64,000 bases of DNA. Source: Zopfochytrium polystomum. Lineage: Eukaryota; Chytridiomycota; Chytridiomycetes; Chytridiales; Chytridiaceae. Position 1 is the stretch's first letter, and each line of letters opens with the position of its first letter. This document shows positions 49,883-61,742 of this stretch, piece by piece. The notes below the pieces were generated by a model. It worked only from the letters and a program-made list of their open reading frames with translations, ran no database searches and was not told where the DNA came from. A program made the position numbers and the translations under genes. The DNA is taken from assembly GCA_025765615.1 (NCBI GenBank), contig JAIVFJ010000095.1, positions 124,001-188,000 of the forward strand, read 5' to 3'.

Positions 49883-52800
49883 GGGGCAATTCCCTGGACC
49901 CTCCTCCAAGCTGCCCCTGTTTCATCACCACCACCAGCACCACAAACACCTCAGATTCCAAGCCCCACCAACTCACCATGGATGTCAAGATTCAACTCTC
50001 ACCCAAGTCAACCATCACAACCAAGGCCCTTATAGACTCTGGATCATCCTGCAACATCATTGATGCCACCCTTGCCAAGTCTTGTGCCATTCCTACGATC
50101 AAGAAATCCACACCCCTCAAGGTCCACTTTGCCAATCATGCTCTGTTCAAGGAAATCAGCCATGAAACCAAGCTAAACCTCCACATCCAAGACTTTCCAC
50201 CATCCATGGTCAATCTGGAAGTATTGGATCTTGGCTCACCCACATTCTCTGTCATCCTGGGATTACCATGGCTGCAAGCCCAGAACCCTGCCATTGATTG
50301 GGTCACTGGTCAAGTCCAACCTCCACCAATCGGAACAGTCACCCAAAACTCAAGTCAAGCCCCCAAGTCTCATGCTCTCAAGCCCTTGATTCAAGATTCA
50401 CAGCCAGCCAAGACTCAAGTTCCACAGTTCACAGTTCACAGTCAAGATTCAAGTAGAGCTCATAGAGCTCACAGTCATGGCCATGACTCTTGTTCACAGA
50501 ACCCACAGTCAAAGATTCAAGTACCACAGTTCACAGTCCACATTCAAGATTCAAGTTCCACAGCTCACAGTCTTTGCCAAGAACAGAACTCTCAGTCAAA
50601 GATTCAAGAATCACAGTTCCCAGTCAAGAATTCAAGCCCCACTGCTGAGGAGCACAACAACCTGGACCCATCAGACCTTTTGCTGGCATCCAAGCTACCA
50701 AAAGAATATCTCCCTTATGCTGATGTGTTTTCCAAGACCAAGGCAGACCTGCTACCAGCTCAGAGGCCTTATGACTGTGAAATCCCACTCAAGGATGAAA
50801 CTTGCAGCCCACCTTTCAAGCCACTGTACCACCTCTCTCCACCAGAAGCCAAGCCCCTCCAAGAATACATTGAAGAAATGCTGAACAAGGGATTCATCCA
50901 ACCTTCCAAGTCACCAGCTGGAGCTCCCATCTTTTTTGTCAAGAAGAAGGATGGGGGACTGAGACCCTGTGTGGACTACAGAGATCTCAATGAGATGACA
51001 GTCAAGAACCGCTATCCACTGCCTCTCATCTCTGAATTACTGGACAAACTGAGCCATGCAAGGATATTTTCCAAGATTGACCTCAGAGGTGCCTACAATT
51101 TGGTCAGAATTAAGCCCCAGGATCAATGGAAGACTGCCTTCAGATGCAAATACGGTCACTTTGAGTACTTGGTCATGCCCTTTGGACCTACCAATGCTCC
51201 AGCTATTTTCCAAGGCATGATGAATGACATCTTCAGGGATATTCTGGACCTTTTTGTCATTGTCTACCTGGATGATATCCTGGTATTTTCATCTGACACT
51301 GCAAGCCATATGGGACATGTCAAGACTGTCTTGGAGAGACTCAGACAGCATCACCTCTATGCAAAGCTGGAGAAGTGTGAATTCCACAAGACCTCCATTG
51401 AGTTTTTGGGGTTCATTGTGTCTGACAAAGGGATCTCCATGGCACCAGACAAGATCCAAACTATTCTTGAATGGAAGGCTCCAAATTCCATCAAGGATGT
51501 TCAAAGCTTCCTTGGATTTTGCAACTTCTACAGAACCTTCATTGCCAACTATTCTGCCATAGCCAAGCCTCTCACTGATCTCACCAAGAAGACCACCAAG
51601 TTTGAATGGACCCCAGCAGCAGAGCAAGCCTGGCTAGCTCTTAAGACAGCAACCACAAGTGCACCACTCCTTAAGCATGTGGATCCCTTGCTTCCCTTCA
51701 CCTTGGAAACTGATGCCTCAGACTATGCCCTTGGCGCTGTTCTGTCCCAGCCAAGCTCTCAGGACCCCTCTGCTCCTCTGCACCCAGTGGCATATTACTC
51801 CAGGAAGCTGAACAGTGCTGAGTGTAACTACACAGTCCATGACAAGGAGTTGCTTGCAATTGTGGAAGCATTCAAATTCTGGAGACACTACTTGGCTGGT
51901 TCTAAAGGCATCTCTGTCTATTCTGATCACAAGAACCTCACCTTCTTCAGGGCAAGGAGGTTGCTCAAGCAGAGGCATGCCAGGTGGGCTGAACTGCTCT
52001 CTGAGTATGACTTTAAGCTGTGCTATTCTCCTGGCCACCTTAACACTGTGGCTGATGCCCTGTCAAGAAGAACAGACCTTGCACCTGAAGGGGGAGATGG
52101 TTTCACCCCACCATCCAAGACACACCTTTCATTGCTTCCTGACAGTGTGTGGGCCCATGCTATTTCCAAGGACCCCAAGCCTCACAAGATTCAAATCAGC
52201 CAAGAAGAGGAAAAACTTGAGATACTCAAGACAAGGCATGATGCAGCAACAGCTGGACACCCAGGAGAGCACAAGACATATGAGCTTGTTTCCAGAGACT
52301 TCTACTGGCCAGGCATGAGGAAGTACATCAAGAACTATGTCAGCAGCTGTGAAACCTGTCAAAGAAACAAATCCAGCAGACACAAGCCCTATGGACTTCT
52401 GGAGCCCCTCCCAATTGCCATCAGCCCTTGGTCATCAATATCCATGGACTTCATTGTGAAACTGCCCCCATCCCATGGATTTGACTCTATCCTTGTTGTC
52501 ATCTGCAGAAGGACAAAGTTGGCCCATTTCATCCCCTGCACTGAGAATATAGATGCACAAGGAACAGCAGACCTGTTTTTGCAGCACATATTCAGGCTCC
52601 ATGGGCTGCCTCAGTCAATCATCAGTGACAGAGGACCACAGTTCAGATCTCAATTTTGGAAAGCACTCACAGCTGCCCTTGGAATCAAGTCTCAACTGTC
52701 AACTGCTTATCACCCTCAGACTGATGGACAAACAGAAAGAACAAACCAGACTCTGGAGCAGTATTTGAGGTGCTATGTCAGCTATCAACAGGATGATTGG

Positions 52801-53517
52801 CCCACCCTCCTTCCACTGGCAGAATTTGCTCTCAACAATTCTCTCCACTCAAGCACCCAGCTATCTCCTTTCTTTGCAACCTATGGCTTCAATCCAAGAG
52901 GAGATCTTCTGGGACAAGAGACCCTATCCAATGTCCAAGCTCCTGCTGCGGCTTCACACTTACATAAGCTCAAGATCATCAACTCCTTCCTGGACTCCAC
53001 CCTGAAGCAAGCCCAAGAAGATGCCTCAAGATTTGCCAACACTCACAGAATGGACCATGACCTTGCTGTGGGTCAGCAAGTTTGGCTTCTGAGGAAGAAC
53101 TTGCAGACCAAAAGACCAAGTCCCAAGCTAGACAACCTCAAGTTGGGTCCTTTCAAGATCTTGGAGCAAATCAATCCAGTCACCTTCAAGCTGGATCTCC
53201 CTGCATCCATGAAGATCCACCCAGTTTTCCATGTCAGCCTTTTAGAGAAGTTTGTGGCCAATTCCATTCCAGGCAGAGTTGTTCCTCCTCCTCCTCCAGT
53301 TGATGTAGAAGGTGAAGAGGAATTTGAGGTTGAACAAATCTTGGATGCCAAGTGGTTTGGAAGGACACTCAAGTTCCTTGTTAAGTGGAAAGGTTACTCA
53401 GATGCTGACAACACCTGGGAACCTGAGTCAAACCTCACTCACTGCCAAGACCTTCTGCTCAAGTTCAAGACCAGGTACCCCACCAAGTTGCAGAAGAGGC
53501 CTAAAAGGGGGAGATGA
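49851..53517 (+). CDS. Ty3 chromovirus Pol (protease, RT, RNase H, integrase, chromodomain)
   Basis: Long frame, -1 relative to Gag, no proper start codon of its own. Protease ALIDSGSSCNIID (50026 onward). RT with LRPCVDYRDLN, a FSKIDLRGAYNLVRI block and active site YLDD at 51265-51276. RNase H with TLETDASDYALGAVL. Integrase zinc finger (H, H, CETC) near 52240-52370, catalytic SMDFIVKLPP, SDRGPQFRSQFW and TDGQTERTNQTLEQY. C-terminal chromodomain EVEQILDAKWF, KFLVKWKGYSDADNTWEPE at about 53320-53420, which in chromoviruses guides insertion to marked chromatin. All catalytic residues look intact. The stop codon (53515-53517) abuts the 3' LTR and lies in the polypurine tract. Confidence 0.95.
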
Positions 53518-53916
53518 TGTTATGAATCACCCTCTGGAAACCTCTGGAACCTTCTAGAACATTCCTTCATGGAACCTTCTGGAACCTTCTGGAACCTTCT
53601 AGAACATTCCTTCATGGAACCTTCTGGAACCTTCTGGAACCTTCTAGAACATTCCTTCATGGAACCTTGTGGAACCTTCTGGAACCTTCTTTGCTTTCCT
53701 GACTTGTCTTGTTGTCATTGGTATCATTGGTATCATTGTATTACTAATTGCTCTTTCTGGAACTTTCTTGGAGTCTTGACAAGGAACACTCTCAAAAAGG
53801 TATAAAAGGGGGATGGGGGACCTGTCCCATCCCTCAAGTGAATTATTGTTTCCAATACAATCATCACTCCTCTCAGTTCCTTGTCTGCCTTGTCCTGTCC
53901 TGCCCTGTTCCTGACA
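53518..53916 (+). repeat. 3' LTR of the Ty3 chromovirus (399 bp, three HSE units)
   Basis: Same as the 5' LTR plus one extra 45-bp unit. Preceded by polypurine tract aaaagggggagatga. Target duplication CGTGA (48560-48564) and CGTGG (53917-53921), four of five bases matching. Confidence 0.95.
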
Positions 53917-55195
53917 CGTGGCCTATCCCCACGACGAGGGGAGCGTGAGCGGTTGTTGTTGTCATGGATGTTGTGACCCCTGTTGTCATTGTTCCTGTAG
54001 CTGCTTCCTTGGCGATTGTTTCGTTCTGCTCGCTCATTGCGACCTCCTTGGATGTGGTCACTTCAGTGGCGTCTACCTTCGCAATCGTCATGGTTGTCAC
54101 AGTGGTTGTTGCCCACTTGACGCCAGCTGCGGTTGTTGCGGCGGTTCCTGCGGTCTTCCTCTTCATCTGCCTCAAGGGCAGTCAAGACAGCAGTAAGCTC
54201 ATCCATATTGTTGAAGCAGGCATCATTGTTTCGAAGTGCTGCCACAAATGGTCCAAAACGACTATGAGCTGAGCCGCATGTGAGATGTGTGCGCAGTTGC
54301 TCTGCACTTTGCGTACAAACTCATCAAGTCTGTTCTGGCCATGACCTTGGATGAATAGTTGCTGAAGTCGTTCAATCTCACGCACATAAGAATTCAGATC
54401 TTGGTAAAGCAAGGGGCTTTGAGTGTCTGTGCGTAGCTGCAGCCCTGACCATCTGTTTTCAAAATCATCAATCGAGCTGGATGGGAGGGCATTGTTGAAT
54501 GTTCGGCGAATGGCAGTCACACAGTCTTGATGGAGGTGAATGTTGCGGCAGAGTTCAAACAAGTGCGAGGTCTCTGGAAGCCTGATCATCAAAGCTGACC
54601 GAGCTGTTTCGTTCTCCTTGATGAAGGCGGCATGCATCTTCAGCATGGCATTCATGAACTCTGATGAAGTTATGATGTGATGCTGAATCAGGTACTTGAC
54701 AGTTGCTTCAACAGCCACAACTGGTCCAGCATTAGCTTGCTCAGCAACAGTCGGTACATAGAGATAGTTTGGTGAGAGTGTTTCACCAGCCTTCGGCTCT
54801 GGTGTACTGTGCCCACCATTTCGACAGTGCAACCAGAAACGCCATCCGTCCCACTGATCCTTGTGTAGGTGTGTGACGTATGTATGGTAGGCCTCCTCGT
54901 TGCAGAAAGGTCTCTCAAGAGGGAGTAGGTCCGTCCGCGTTAGGTCCTGAATTCCCTTTTCACCAATAACCTTGATCTGAAGGTTGCTAATAAAGTCATT
55001 GAATTCTGTCAGTTCTTGGCAGTGAACATGCCAACAAACGAGTTTAGGTTGGACAACATTGCGTTGTGCGTAGTGATGATTCTGTTGCAGGAGAGAAAGT
55101 TGAGATATGCTGATTCTGTTTGTTGGAGGTGGTAGAGAGTGTTTTTCGGAGCTAGAATCTGTGGTTGATGCAGCCAGATAGCTTGCACGCTGATG
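53917..55195 (-). pseudogene. Copia gag, split from its pol by the Ty3 insertion
   Basis: Element strand from about 54920: FCNEEAYHTYVTHLH, HCRNGGHSTPEPKAGE, TVKYLIQHHIITSSEFMNAM, RRTFNNALPSSSIDDF, FVRKVQSNCAHISH, QHFETMMPAS. This is a copia-type gag core, followed by Arg-rich low-complexity sequence with several frame breaks up to the Ty3 edge. Removing the Ty3 element plus one target copy brings the basic region directly before the zinc knuckle at 48564, in frame. Confidence 0.8.
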
Positions 55196-55606
55196 TGTAA
55201 ACAGTCTACTCTGAGTGAGTGAGTGGAAGGAGTGAATGAAGTGGAGATGTGTGTTTGTGGGTGGTCCTTCTCCCCAACTTGGAGAGAAAGAGAAAAAAAC
55301 TCTGTTATGAATTATTGATACATGATAATGATATTGCTGTAATGGTTGCTAGGCAAGCATGACTGGCACAGGGTAAAAACCTCTGCTATATAATCTGCTT
55401 GAGCACAGGAGGAAAACTGTTTACATCAAATTTCCGTTCCACTCAATACTTGGAGTATTTGTCATCAGCACAAGCCAGCCCCCAGGTCTGCATTGGCAGT
55501 GGCTCACTCTCCCATGGGCATCGTGAGAACGATAACTGACAGTCACAATAGGTTCAGGTCCGTCTTGTGCCTCTTGCTGCTAACCAGCAGTCAGTCCAGC
55601 CTAACA
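55196..55606 (-). repeat. 5' LTR of the copia element
   Basis: 411 bp, begins TGTTAGGC and ends GTTTACA on the element strand. It differs from the 3' LTR at many sites and small indels, so this insertion is much older than the nested Ty3 element. The outer flanks (catac and tgagt) do not match, so no target duplication is preserved. Confidence 0.9.
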
Positions 55607-55642
55607 CATACTTGTTCTGTCCAAGTAATCTCAAGCCTTAAT

Positions 55643-56040
55643 TCAGGTGGGGTACTCTGTGTCAGCGCCATGGGTCTTAGCTCTCTCCAAGGCGTCCTCA
55701 TCCGAATAATAATCTATCCAGATTTCTATTCCCCCGTTGGAAAGTTCATCATCCTCCCCCTCAATCATCTCCTCAGGCGAAACAACTTTAGCTCCCCAGT
55801 TCAGTGGATCCTTCAGCTGAGCTAACTTAATCACCAAGCCCAAATCATGAGTTAAGCCAGGAAATACATATTCGTGATAATGAACATCAAGAGCCTGACG
55901 AACCTTTCAGCTCTTGAGGTCATGAACCTCCGTGCCGTTCCCTTCCACAATGCCCAGCAATATTCCATAATACCCTTTGACAATGTCTTTCAGTGCTAAG
56001 ACAACCAACCACACACACATGACCGCCTTATCCGGCGTAC
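55643..56040 (-). pseudogene. Second copia-type fragment (end of integrase region)
   Basis: Element-strand reading YYGILLGIVEGNGTEVHDLK, one stop, then LDVHYHEYVFPGL lines up with LGLFLGFDTYSES and ILWTHHYNLQEHVFPGL of the neighbouring copia element but is clearly a different family. Followed by an acidic stretch. Broken and short. Confidence 0.5.
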
Positions 56041-57117
56041 CCAGTACCACAGTTACGTCACCTCATGCATGGAGTCCTGGGGCGTCTCCTGGTGTCCAAG
56101 TAAGCCAGCAACCCTAGTTGGCCGAGTACCACTCCAACCAAATTGCTTTACCTCAGCACCAACGCCAGCGCCATACGCCAACAAGGGGGGGCAAAACAAG
56201 GGCGATGTTAGGAAGGGCAGAATCAGGTATATGAGGGACATGAGAATGGGGGCCACTTAGGGGTCAACATCAAGCTCCACCGCTCTCGCAGGTTCAGATC
56301 TTCTTTGTTTTAGGACCGAGCTTGTCTTAATTAGTGGCTTGCCAAACTCGAAATGGAAACCTTTTTTGGAAGCTCAGTGTAAACACTGAACAGTTTAATT
56401 CTCATCCAGCAATCATTATATCATCATTATGCATCTATTATTACAAAGTCTTTCTTCCTCTCCAAGCCCAAGAGAAGGCGCACCAGAAACACACACATCT
56501 CATCTCCACTTCCTTCAATTTGAAAAAGGACCACTTTGTGAATGCGCTTGAAAATGAAAGGTTGAACCACTCTCGTGGAATGGGCCCAACGTAATAATGA
56601 CTTTGCCGTGTGTGGCTGTCCGCGAGGCGGAGAAATGACGAACGGCCTGGCCGCTCGCTGGGCGGGGCGGGCAACAGACCCAGTCGCCCCGCCGAGGCGG
56701 AGAAAATGAGGTGTCGATTAATCATCCCTATCATTTTCCTTCCTGTTTTTGTATCGTTTTCGTGGTTTTTCCGACGACTGGAAAAAAATAAAAATGTGGT
56801 GGCCGCCGCCGCCCGTTGCCAGAATCCATCCTGCGATCGACGGCAGCTACTGATTGGCCGGAAAGGAATTGGGAAAGAGAGACTGAGGGAGCGAGTGAGT
56901 GTGCGAGGGACGGAGGAAGGGAGGGAGAGAGAGACAGACAGAGTGACTGACTGACTGAACTTGCCACTGCCCAGCCGTTTCCGAAAAAAGAAACACAGAT
57001 TGAACGATCGTGTGGCCCACCGCAACCAACCAATCAACGGTCTGTCGGCACTCGCATCGAAAGTCAAGAATAAGTTTAGCAGGTGAGACAGAGAGAGAGA
57101 GAGAGAGAGGGAGAGCG

Positions 57118-57159
<42 letters not shown>

Positions 57160-57379
57160 GTCGCTCGACTTCTGAGCCGTGATTCAGAGCGAAAGCTTGA
57201 GCAGACAGACACACACGCTCACAGGCTTCGCTTCCGATTCGATGTGGAAAAAGAACCACCACAAAAAAAAAAAAAAAAAAAGAGAAAAGAACAGAAAGCT
57301 TCACTTTCTTTGAAACAAACTCACACTACCTCAACCATCCCCCTCACAAAGCCGCCGCAACGCCACCACCTTCGACGAC
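56041..57379. other. Intergenic, LTR scrap and GA tract upstream of egt1
   Basis: 56430-56530 resembles the copia LTR stretch around its acacacat/cttca segment, a further diverged scrap. A GA tract lies at 57086-57153 and a 19-nt A run at 57263-57281. The last 300 bp probably carry the egt1 promoter; no TATA box seen. Confidence 0.5.
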
Positions 57380-57923
57380 ATGGCTCCAACATCCGTTCTC
57401 CCCGCCGTTCCACTCGCCGCGCCGTTGTTCGACGCCGTGGCTGCCGCCACCACCACTACTGCAAAACCGGTCGTCACTTCAGCACCAGCAGCAGCGAAGC
57501 CGCCGGCGCCCGCAAAAGGCGCTGCGGCGGCGCACACGCTCATCGACATTCGGGGCAACACGGCAAACTCCAACACGGACGCCCTGCTGGCGCCGTCTAT
57601 CGTGTCTGCGTTCACGACGCGCAACGTCGAGTACGCGCGCGTGCCGGGCGGGCCAGTGACGGACCGGCTGCGGTCGATTCCGACGCTGGTGCTGTACGAC
57701 GACAGGGGCCTGGACCTGTTTGACCAAATCACGTACCTGGACGAGTACTACCTGACGAACGCCGAAATCGACGTGTTTGAGCGCTGGGGCGACGAAATGA
57801 TGGCCGCCTGCGTCGAGGACGGCGGCATCCTTGTCGAGCTGGGCGTCGGGTATGTAGTGTGTGTCTGTCTGTTTGTTTGTTTGTTTGTTTGTTTGTTTGT
57901 GCGCGGCGCCCTCCCTTCGCCTC

Positions 57924-57966
<43 letters not shown>

Positions 57967-58125
57967 CGCCCACACACGTCCCTCTTCCGTCCTCTTCCTG
58001 CCGCCCTTCTCCTCCCGTACGGCATGTCCCCTCGTCGCATTTGCAGTAGTCGTCTACCCTCCCTTCAATGGATGCGATGCTTTGGCACCTCCCTCGATTC
58101 GCCCCTACTCTGTCTCTCTCTCTCT

Positions 58126-58164
<39 letters not shown>

Positions 58165-60738
58165 GTGGTCCCAAAAAAAGGTCCACGCGCCTCGCTTCGC
58201 CACCAAATTAACCCTCCAAAACGTTGAAAAAATGCTAAAAACCCCTGGCCAAATCCGAACAAAAAAAAAAACAAAAAAAACAAATCAAAAACAAAAACAA
58301 TAATCGAAAAACGACCTGACAAAAAACAACAAAATAAACCAAACAAAAAAAAAACAAACTAAAAAAAAATATGACAGTTCCATGCGAAAGACGAAGTACT
58401 TGCTAGAGTCCCTCGTCCGCCAGAACAAGTCTGTGACCTACTACGCCCTCGATCTCTCGGAAAAGTCGCTCGTCGAGTCGCTCGCCCCGCTGGCGCAGAA
58501 CTTCCCGTCCATCCGATGCGTCGGCCTGCTTGGCACCTACGAGGACTCGCTCGCCTACATCCGCGACCGCGTCCCTTCCGCAGACCCAACCACCGGTCGC
58601 AAGCTGACGCGCACCATCCTGTGGCTGGGTTCGTCCATCGGCAACCTGACGCGCTCCGACGCCGCCGCCTTCCTCGAAAAGGTCCGCCGCGAGGCCATGC
58701 GCGTCGGCGACACGTTCCTCTGCGGCATCGACCGCCGAAACGACCCCGCCGTCGTCAAACTTGCTTACGACGACCCCAAGGGCATCACGCGCGACTTTTG
58801 TCTCAACGGCCTACATCACGTCAATCGCATCCTCACGGGTTGCTCCAGCGGCGGGAAAGCTACCAGCACCATCCGCGTCTTTGACCCCGACAGCTTCGAG
58901 TACGTGTCCATCTACAACGACGTGTTGGGCCGACACGAGGCGTATTACCGCTCTCGCGTCGCGCAAACAGTCCGCATTCCGGCGGCACCTGAAATAGGTA
59001 TACCCACCGACGTCGCCGTTCTTCTGGAGGAGGGCGAGTTGATCAACGTCGAATACTCTGTGAAGTACTCTGCTGCCGAAGTGAAGACCCTTGTTGAAAA
59101 GGCCGGGTTTTACTCCCCGGGAAAGTGGACAGACGTAACGGGTCGCTACGATGTGCATTTATTCCAGAACCCTCCGTTCAAGTTTGCCCGCGCCTTGGAG
59201 GCTGCCGCCGTCGATGATTTCGTCGCCGGGATCCCTGGGCCTGAGGAATTCGAAGAGATGTGGAAGGCCTGGTGAGACAAATTGGAATGTGTTGTGGGAG
59301 GGGTAGAAATAACTGACGGGTGTTTTCAGGGACTTGATCACCACGACCATGATTCCTCCTAACAAGTACCTCGAGCAACCGATTTCTTTGCGCCATCCTT
59401 ACATATTCTACCTTGGCCATATTCCATGCTTTATGGACATTCAGCTGTCTCGAGTGCTCGAGGAGCCCCTCACCGAGCCGGCGGAGTTTGCCGAGATTTT
59501 CGAACGCGGCATTGATCCTCTTATGGAGGACCCCAGCGTATGCCACCCTCATTCTCGTGTTCCCACCGAATGGCCAAGTGTCGACGCTGTCATCAAGTAT
59601 CGGGACGCTTCCAGAGAAAGAATGCGGGCTGTGCTGAACCGGTTGATGACGACCGTGAAAGAAAAGCGCATGGCCGTCGTTGGCCGACTGGCCAGGGTCA
59701 TCTGGATGTGCTACGAGCACGATGCGATGCACATGGAGGTGAGAAATTTTTTTTTCTCAATCAAAACGTATACACGAACACACGCTGATGCTTAAGACCG
59801 CGAACCTCTAGACGCTGCTGTACATGCTAGTCCAATCGCCAAGCGTCCTTCCACCCCGCGACATACAGCCCCCGATCGGCCTTCTCCGACCGGCAGCGAC
59901 GACGGCGGAGGATGCAGTGGCAAAAGTGGAGCCAGCTGCATGGTCGGTTCTTCCATCTACAGCTGTCACCATCGGCCACGACGACCCGGAATCCCAAGAC
60001 GGCGTCCGACCCCCTTCTGTCGCTGTCTTCACGCACACGTACGGTTGGGACAATGAACGCCCGGCCCGGCCCGCCCGCGCGCCTGCTCCGTCGGCACTCG
60101 GGACTCGTGTCGAGATGCAAAACCGGCCCGTGACGAACGCGGAGTACTTTGCTTTCTTCTCGGCGGCCCCCGAATCAGAACGCCCCTCGCTCCGCCCGGC
60201 TTCGTGGACAGAAGATGCGCGCTCGGTGAAGTCCGCATTCGGACCAGTACCTCTGGCGCGCGGCGCCGGCTGGCCCGTGTTCGTATCGCACGTTCAGGCG
60301 ACCGCGTACGCGGCGTGGGCGGCGAGGGCGAACGGCTCCGCCCCCACCGCCGCGTTGCGGCTGCCGACCGAAGAAGAGCTCGCGGTCGCGCGCCAACTTG
60401 CGTCGTCCGGCTCTCCGTCGTCGTCGGAGTCGGGCAACTTTGGTTTCAGCAGCTGGGTCCCCGAGAACGTCGATTCTCGGGAGAGCGGCGCGTGGCAGGG
60501 CGACGGCTGGGAGTGGACTTCGTCAGTGTTTGCAAACTATGAAGGATTCGAAGCGAGCAAGCTGTACCCGGGCTACTCGGCCGACTTTTTTGACGAGAAG
60601 CACAACGTCGTCCTCGGCGGGTCGTGGGCCACGGTCCCGCGCATCGCCCAGCGCAAGACTTTCCGCAACTGGTACCAGCGCGGCTACCCGTACGTGTTTG
60701 CGACGTTCCGGCTCGTTCGTGAGGTGTCTGAATGCTAA
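57380..60738 (+). CDS. egt1: Ergothioneine biosynthesis enzyme Egt1 (EgtD-EgtB fusion)
   Basis: Makes hercynine from histidine by SAM-dependent trimethylation, then couples cysteine through an iron-dependent sulfoxide synthase, giving the antioxidant precursor of ergothioneine in the cytosol. Exons 57380-57849, 58378-59271, 59330-59738 and 59812-60738, all GT-AG, sum to 2,700 nt (899 residues), phase consistent throughout. EgtD part: TLVLYDDRGLDLFDQITYLD, EYYLTNAEIDV, ELGVGSMRKTKYLLESL (SAM loop spanning intron 1), LWLGSSIGNL. EgtB part: HPYIFYLGHIPCFMD and YEHDAMHMETLLYM supply the iron-binding His residues, then the FGE-sulfatase fold with NRPVTNAEYFAFF, LRLPTEEEL, GWEWTSSVF, LGGSWATVPRIAQRKTFRNWY. 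Length and order match fungal Egt1. Intron 1 (528 nt) is far larger than the others and holds TTTG and CT repeats. Confidence 0.95.
57875..57962 (+). repeat. TTTG and CT simple repeats in egt1 intron 1
   Basis: GTTT repeated about six times (57873-57899), then alternating CT at 57926-57962, with another CT run at 58112-58160. Confidence 0.85.
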
Positions 60739-61742
60739 AGGGGTGGCTCATACTAACCATGGGTGGTCGCCTACTTTGGTTTTGTTCTGTTTATCTGTCT
60801 CTTTCCTCCCTCGGGCTTTTACTTTTCTTCAACTCATCCGCTTCATTTGCTCCCCACCCTCTCTTAAACTTCTCTTTACTTCTTGATCCCTCTCACTTCT
60901 CAATAGTTTCTTGCTTTTCTTTTTTTTGGTTTTTTTTTTTTGTTTTGGGAAAACTTGCTCTGACGTGTTCCGCACTGTCAAACCTCAACACTCCGCGCTT
61001 TGCTTCTACAAGCCGCTCTGCTTCTTTCTTCCTTTCTTACCCTTTTTCGTCTTCTTCTTTGTACAACTACTTTCTCTTCCCCGCGCCGCTCCCTATCCCT
61101 TTTGTCGGCACCAACTGCCGCGGCATCTTCCTCCTTGTTTTTTTTTTTGTTTTTTTTTGTTGCATCTGATGTTGTGTGATGTTCGTGTGCGTCTGTCAAA
61201 AAATGGTTAGTGGTTACGTTGTCGTTGCTGCGGCCGATTTCGACCTCCTCGAGGGGAGTTTCTACTTCCTGGTTCCTCCCTCCTTCTCCTTCCTCTACCC
61301 CTCCGCCGGCCGCTGGCCGCCGCCTATTCAAATCGATTTTTGTTTTCCTCTTCCCTTCACGGTGGGCTGTCGTCCACCACTGCTTCGCGCCTTTCCCCGT
61401 TGCCTGCCCTCCCTGTATTTCCTTGACATGGCGGTGGGGAACGCAACGGAAAAAAAAGAAAAAAAATGGAAAGTGCATTTCACTAACGCGCTCAAAGCCG
61501 GGTTTCGGGTTAATAAAGTTTGATGGATTTCCTCACCTCTTTGGCATTCCCGCTTGAGCTCTGTACTCGTTTGAGCCGCCGGGCGGCTTCGCTGCGGCGC
61601 TGAGGATGCAGAAAAATGGGGAACAGTCTCTGATGCAAGAAGGAAGAGGAGGTCGTTCACACAGAGGGAAAAAAAAGAAAAAAAAAAATCCTGTAACCAA
61701 ACTCAACCGCACCAGCGTCCTTTCGACTCGCACAGGGCTCGC
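60739..61742. other. Intergenic between egt1 and GCN1
   Basis: Pyrimidine-rich on the plus strand (60770-61160), typical of a 3' flank plus promoter. Both genes point right. No further gene seen. Confidence 0.6.

Noticed and set aside
56441..57304. 287-codon minus-strand frame
   Set aside because: Mostly Ser-Leu runs from the GA tract, no domain; the ends are LTR scrap and promoter DNA.
57479..58186. 235-codon minus-strand frame over egt1
   Set aside because: Shadow of egt1 exon 1 and of its CT-repeat intron.
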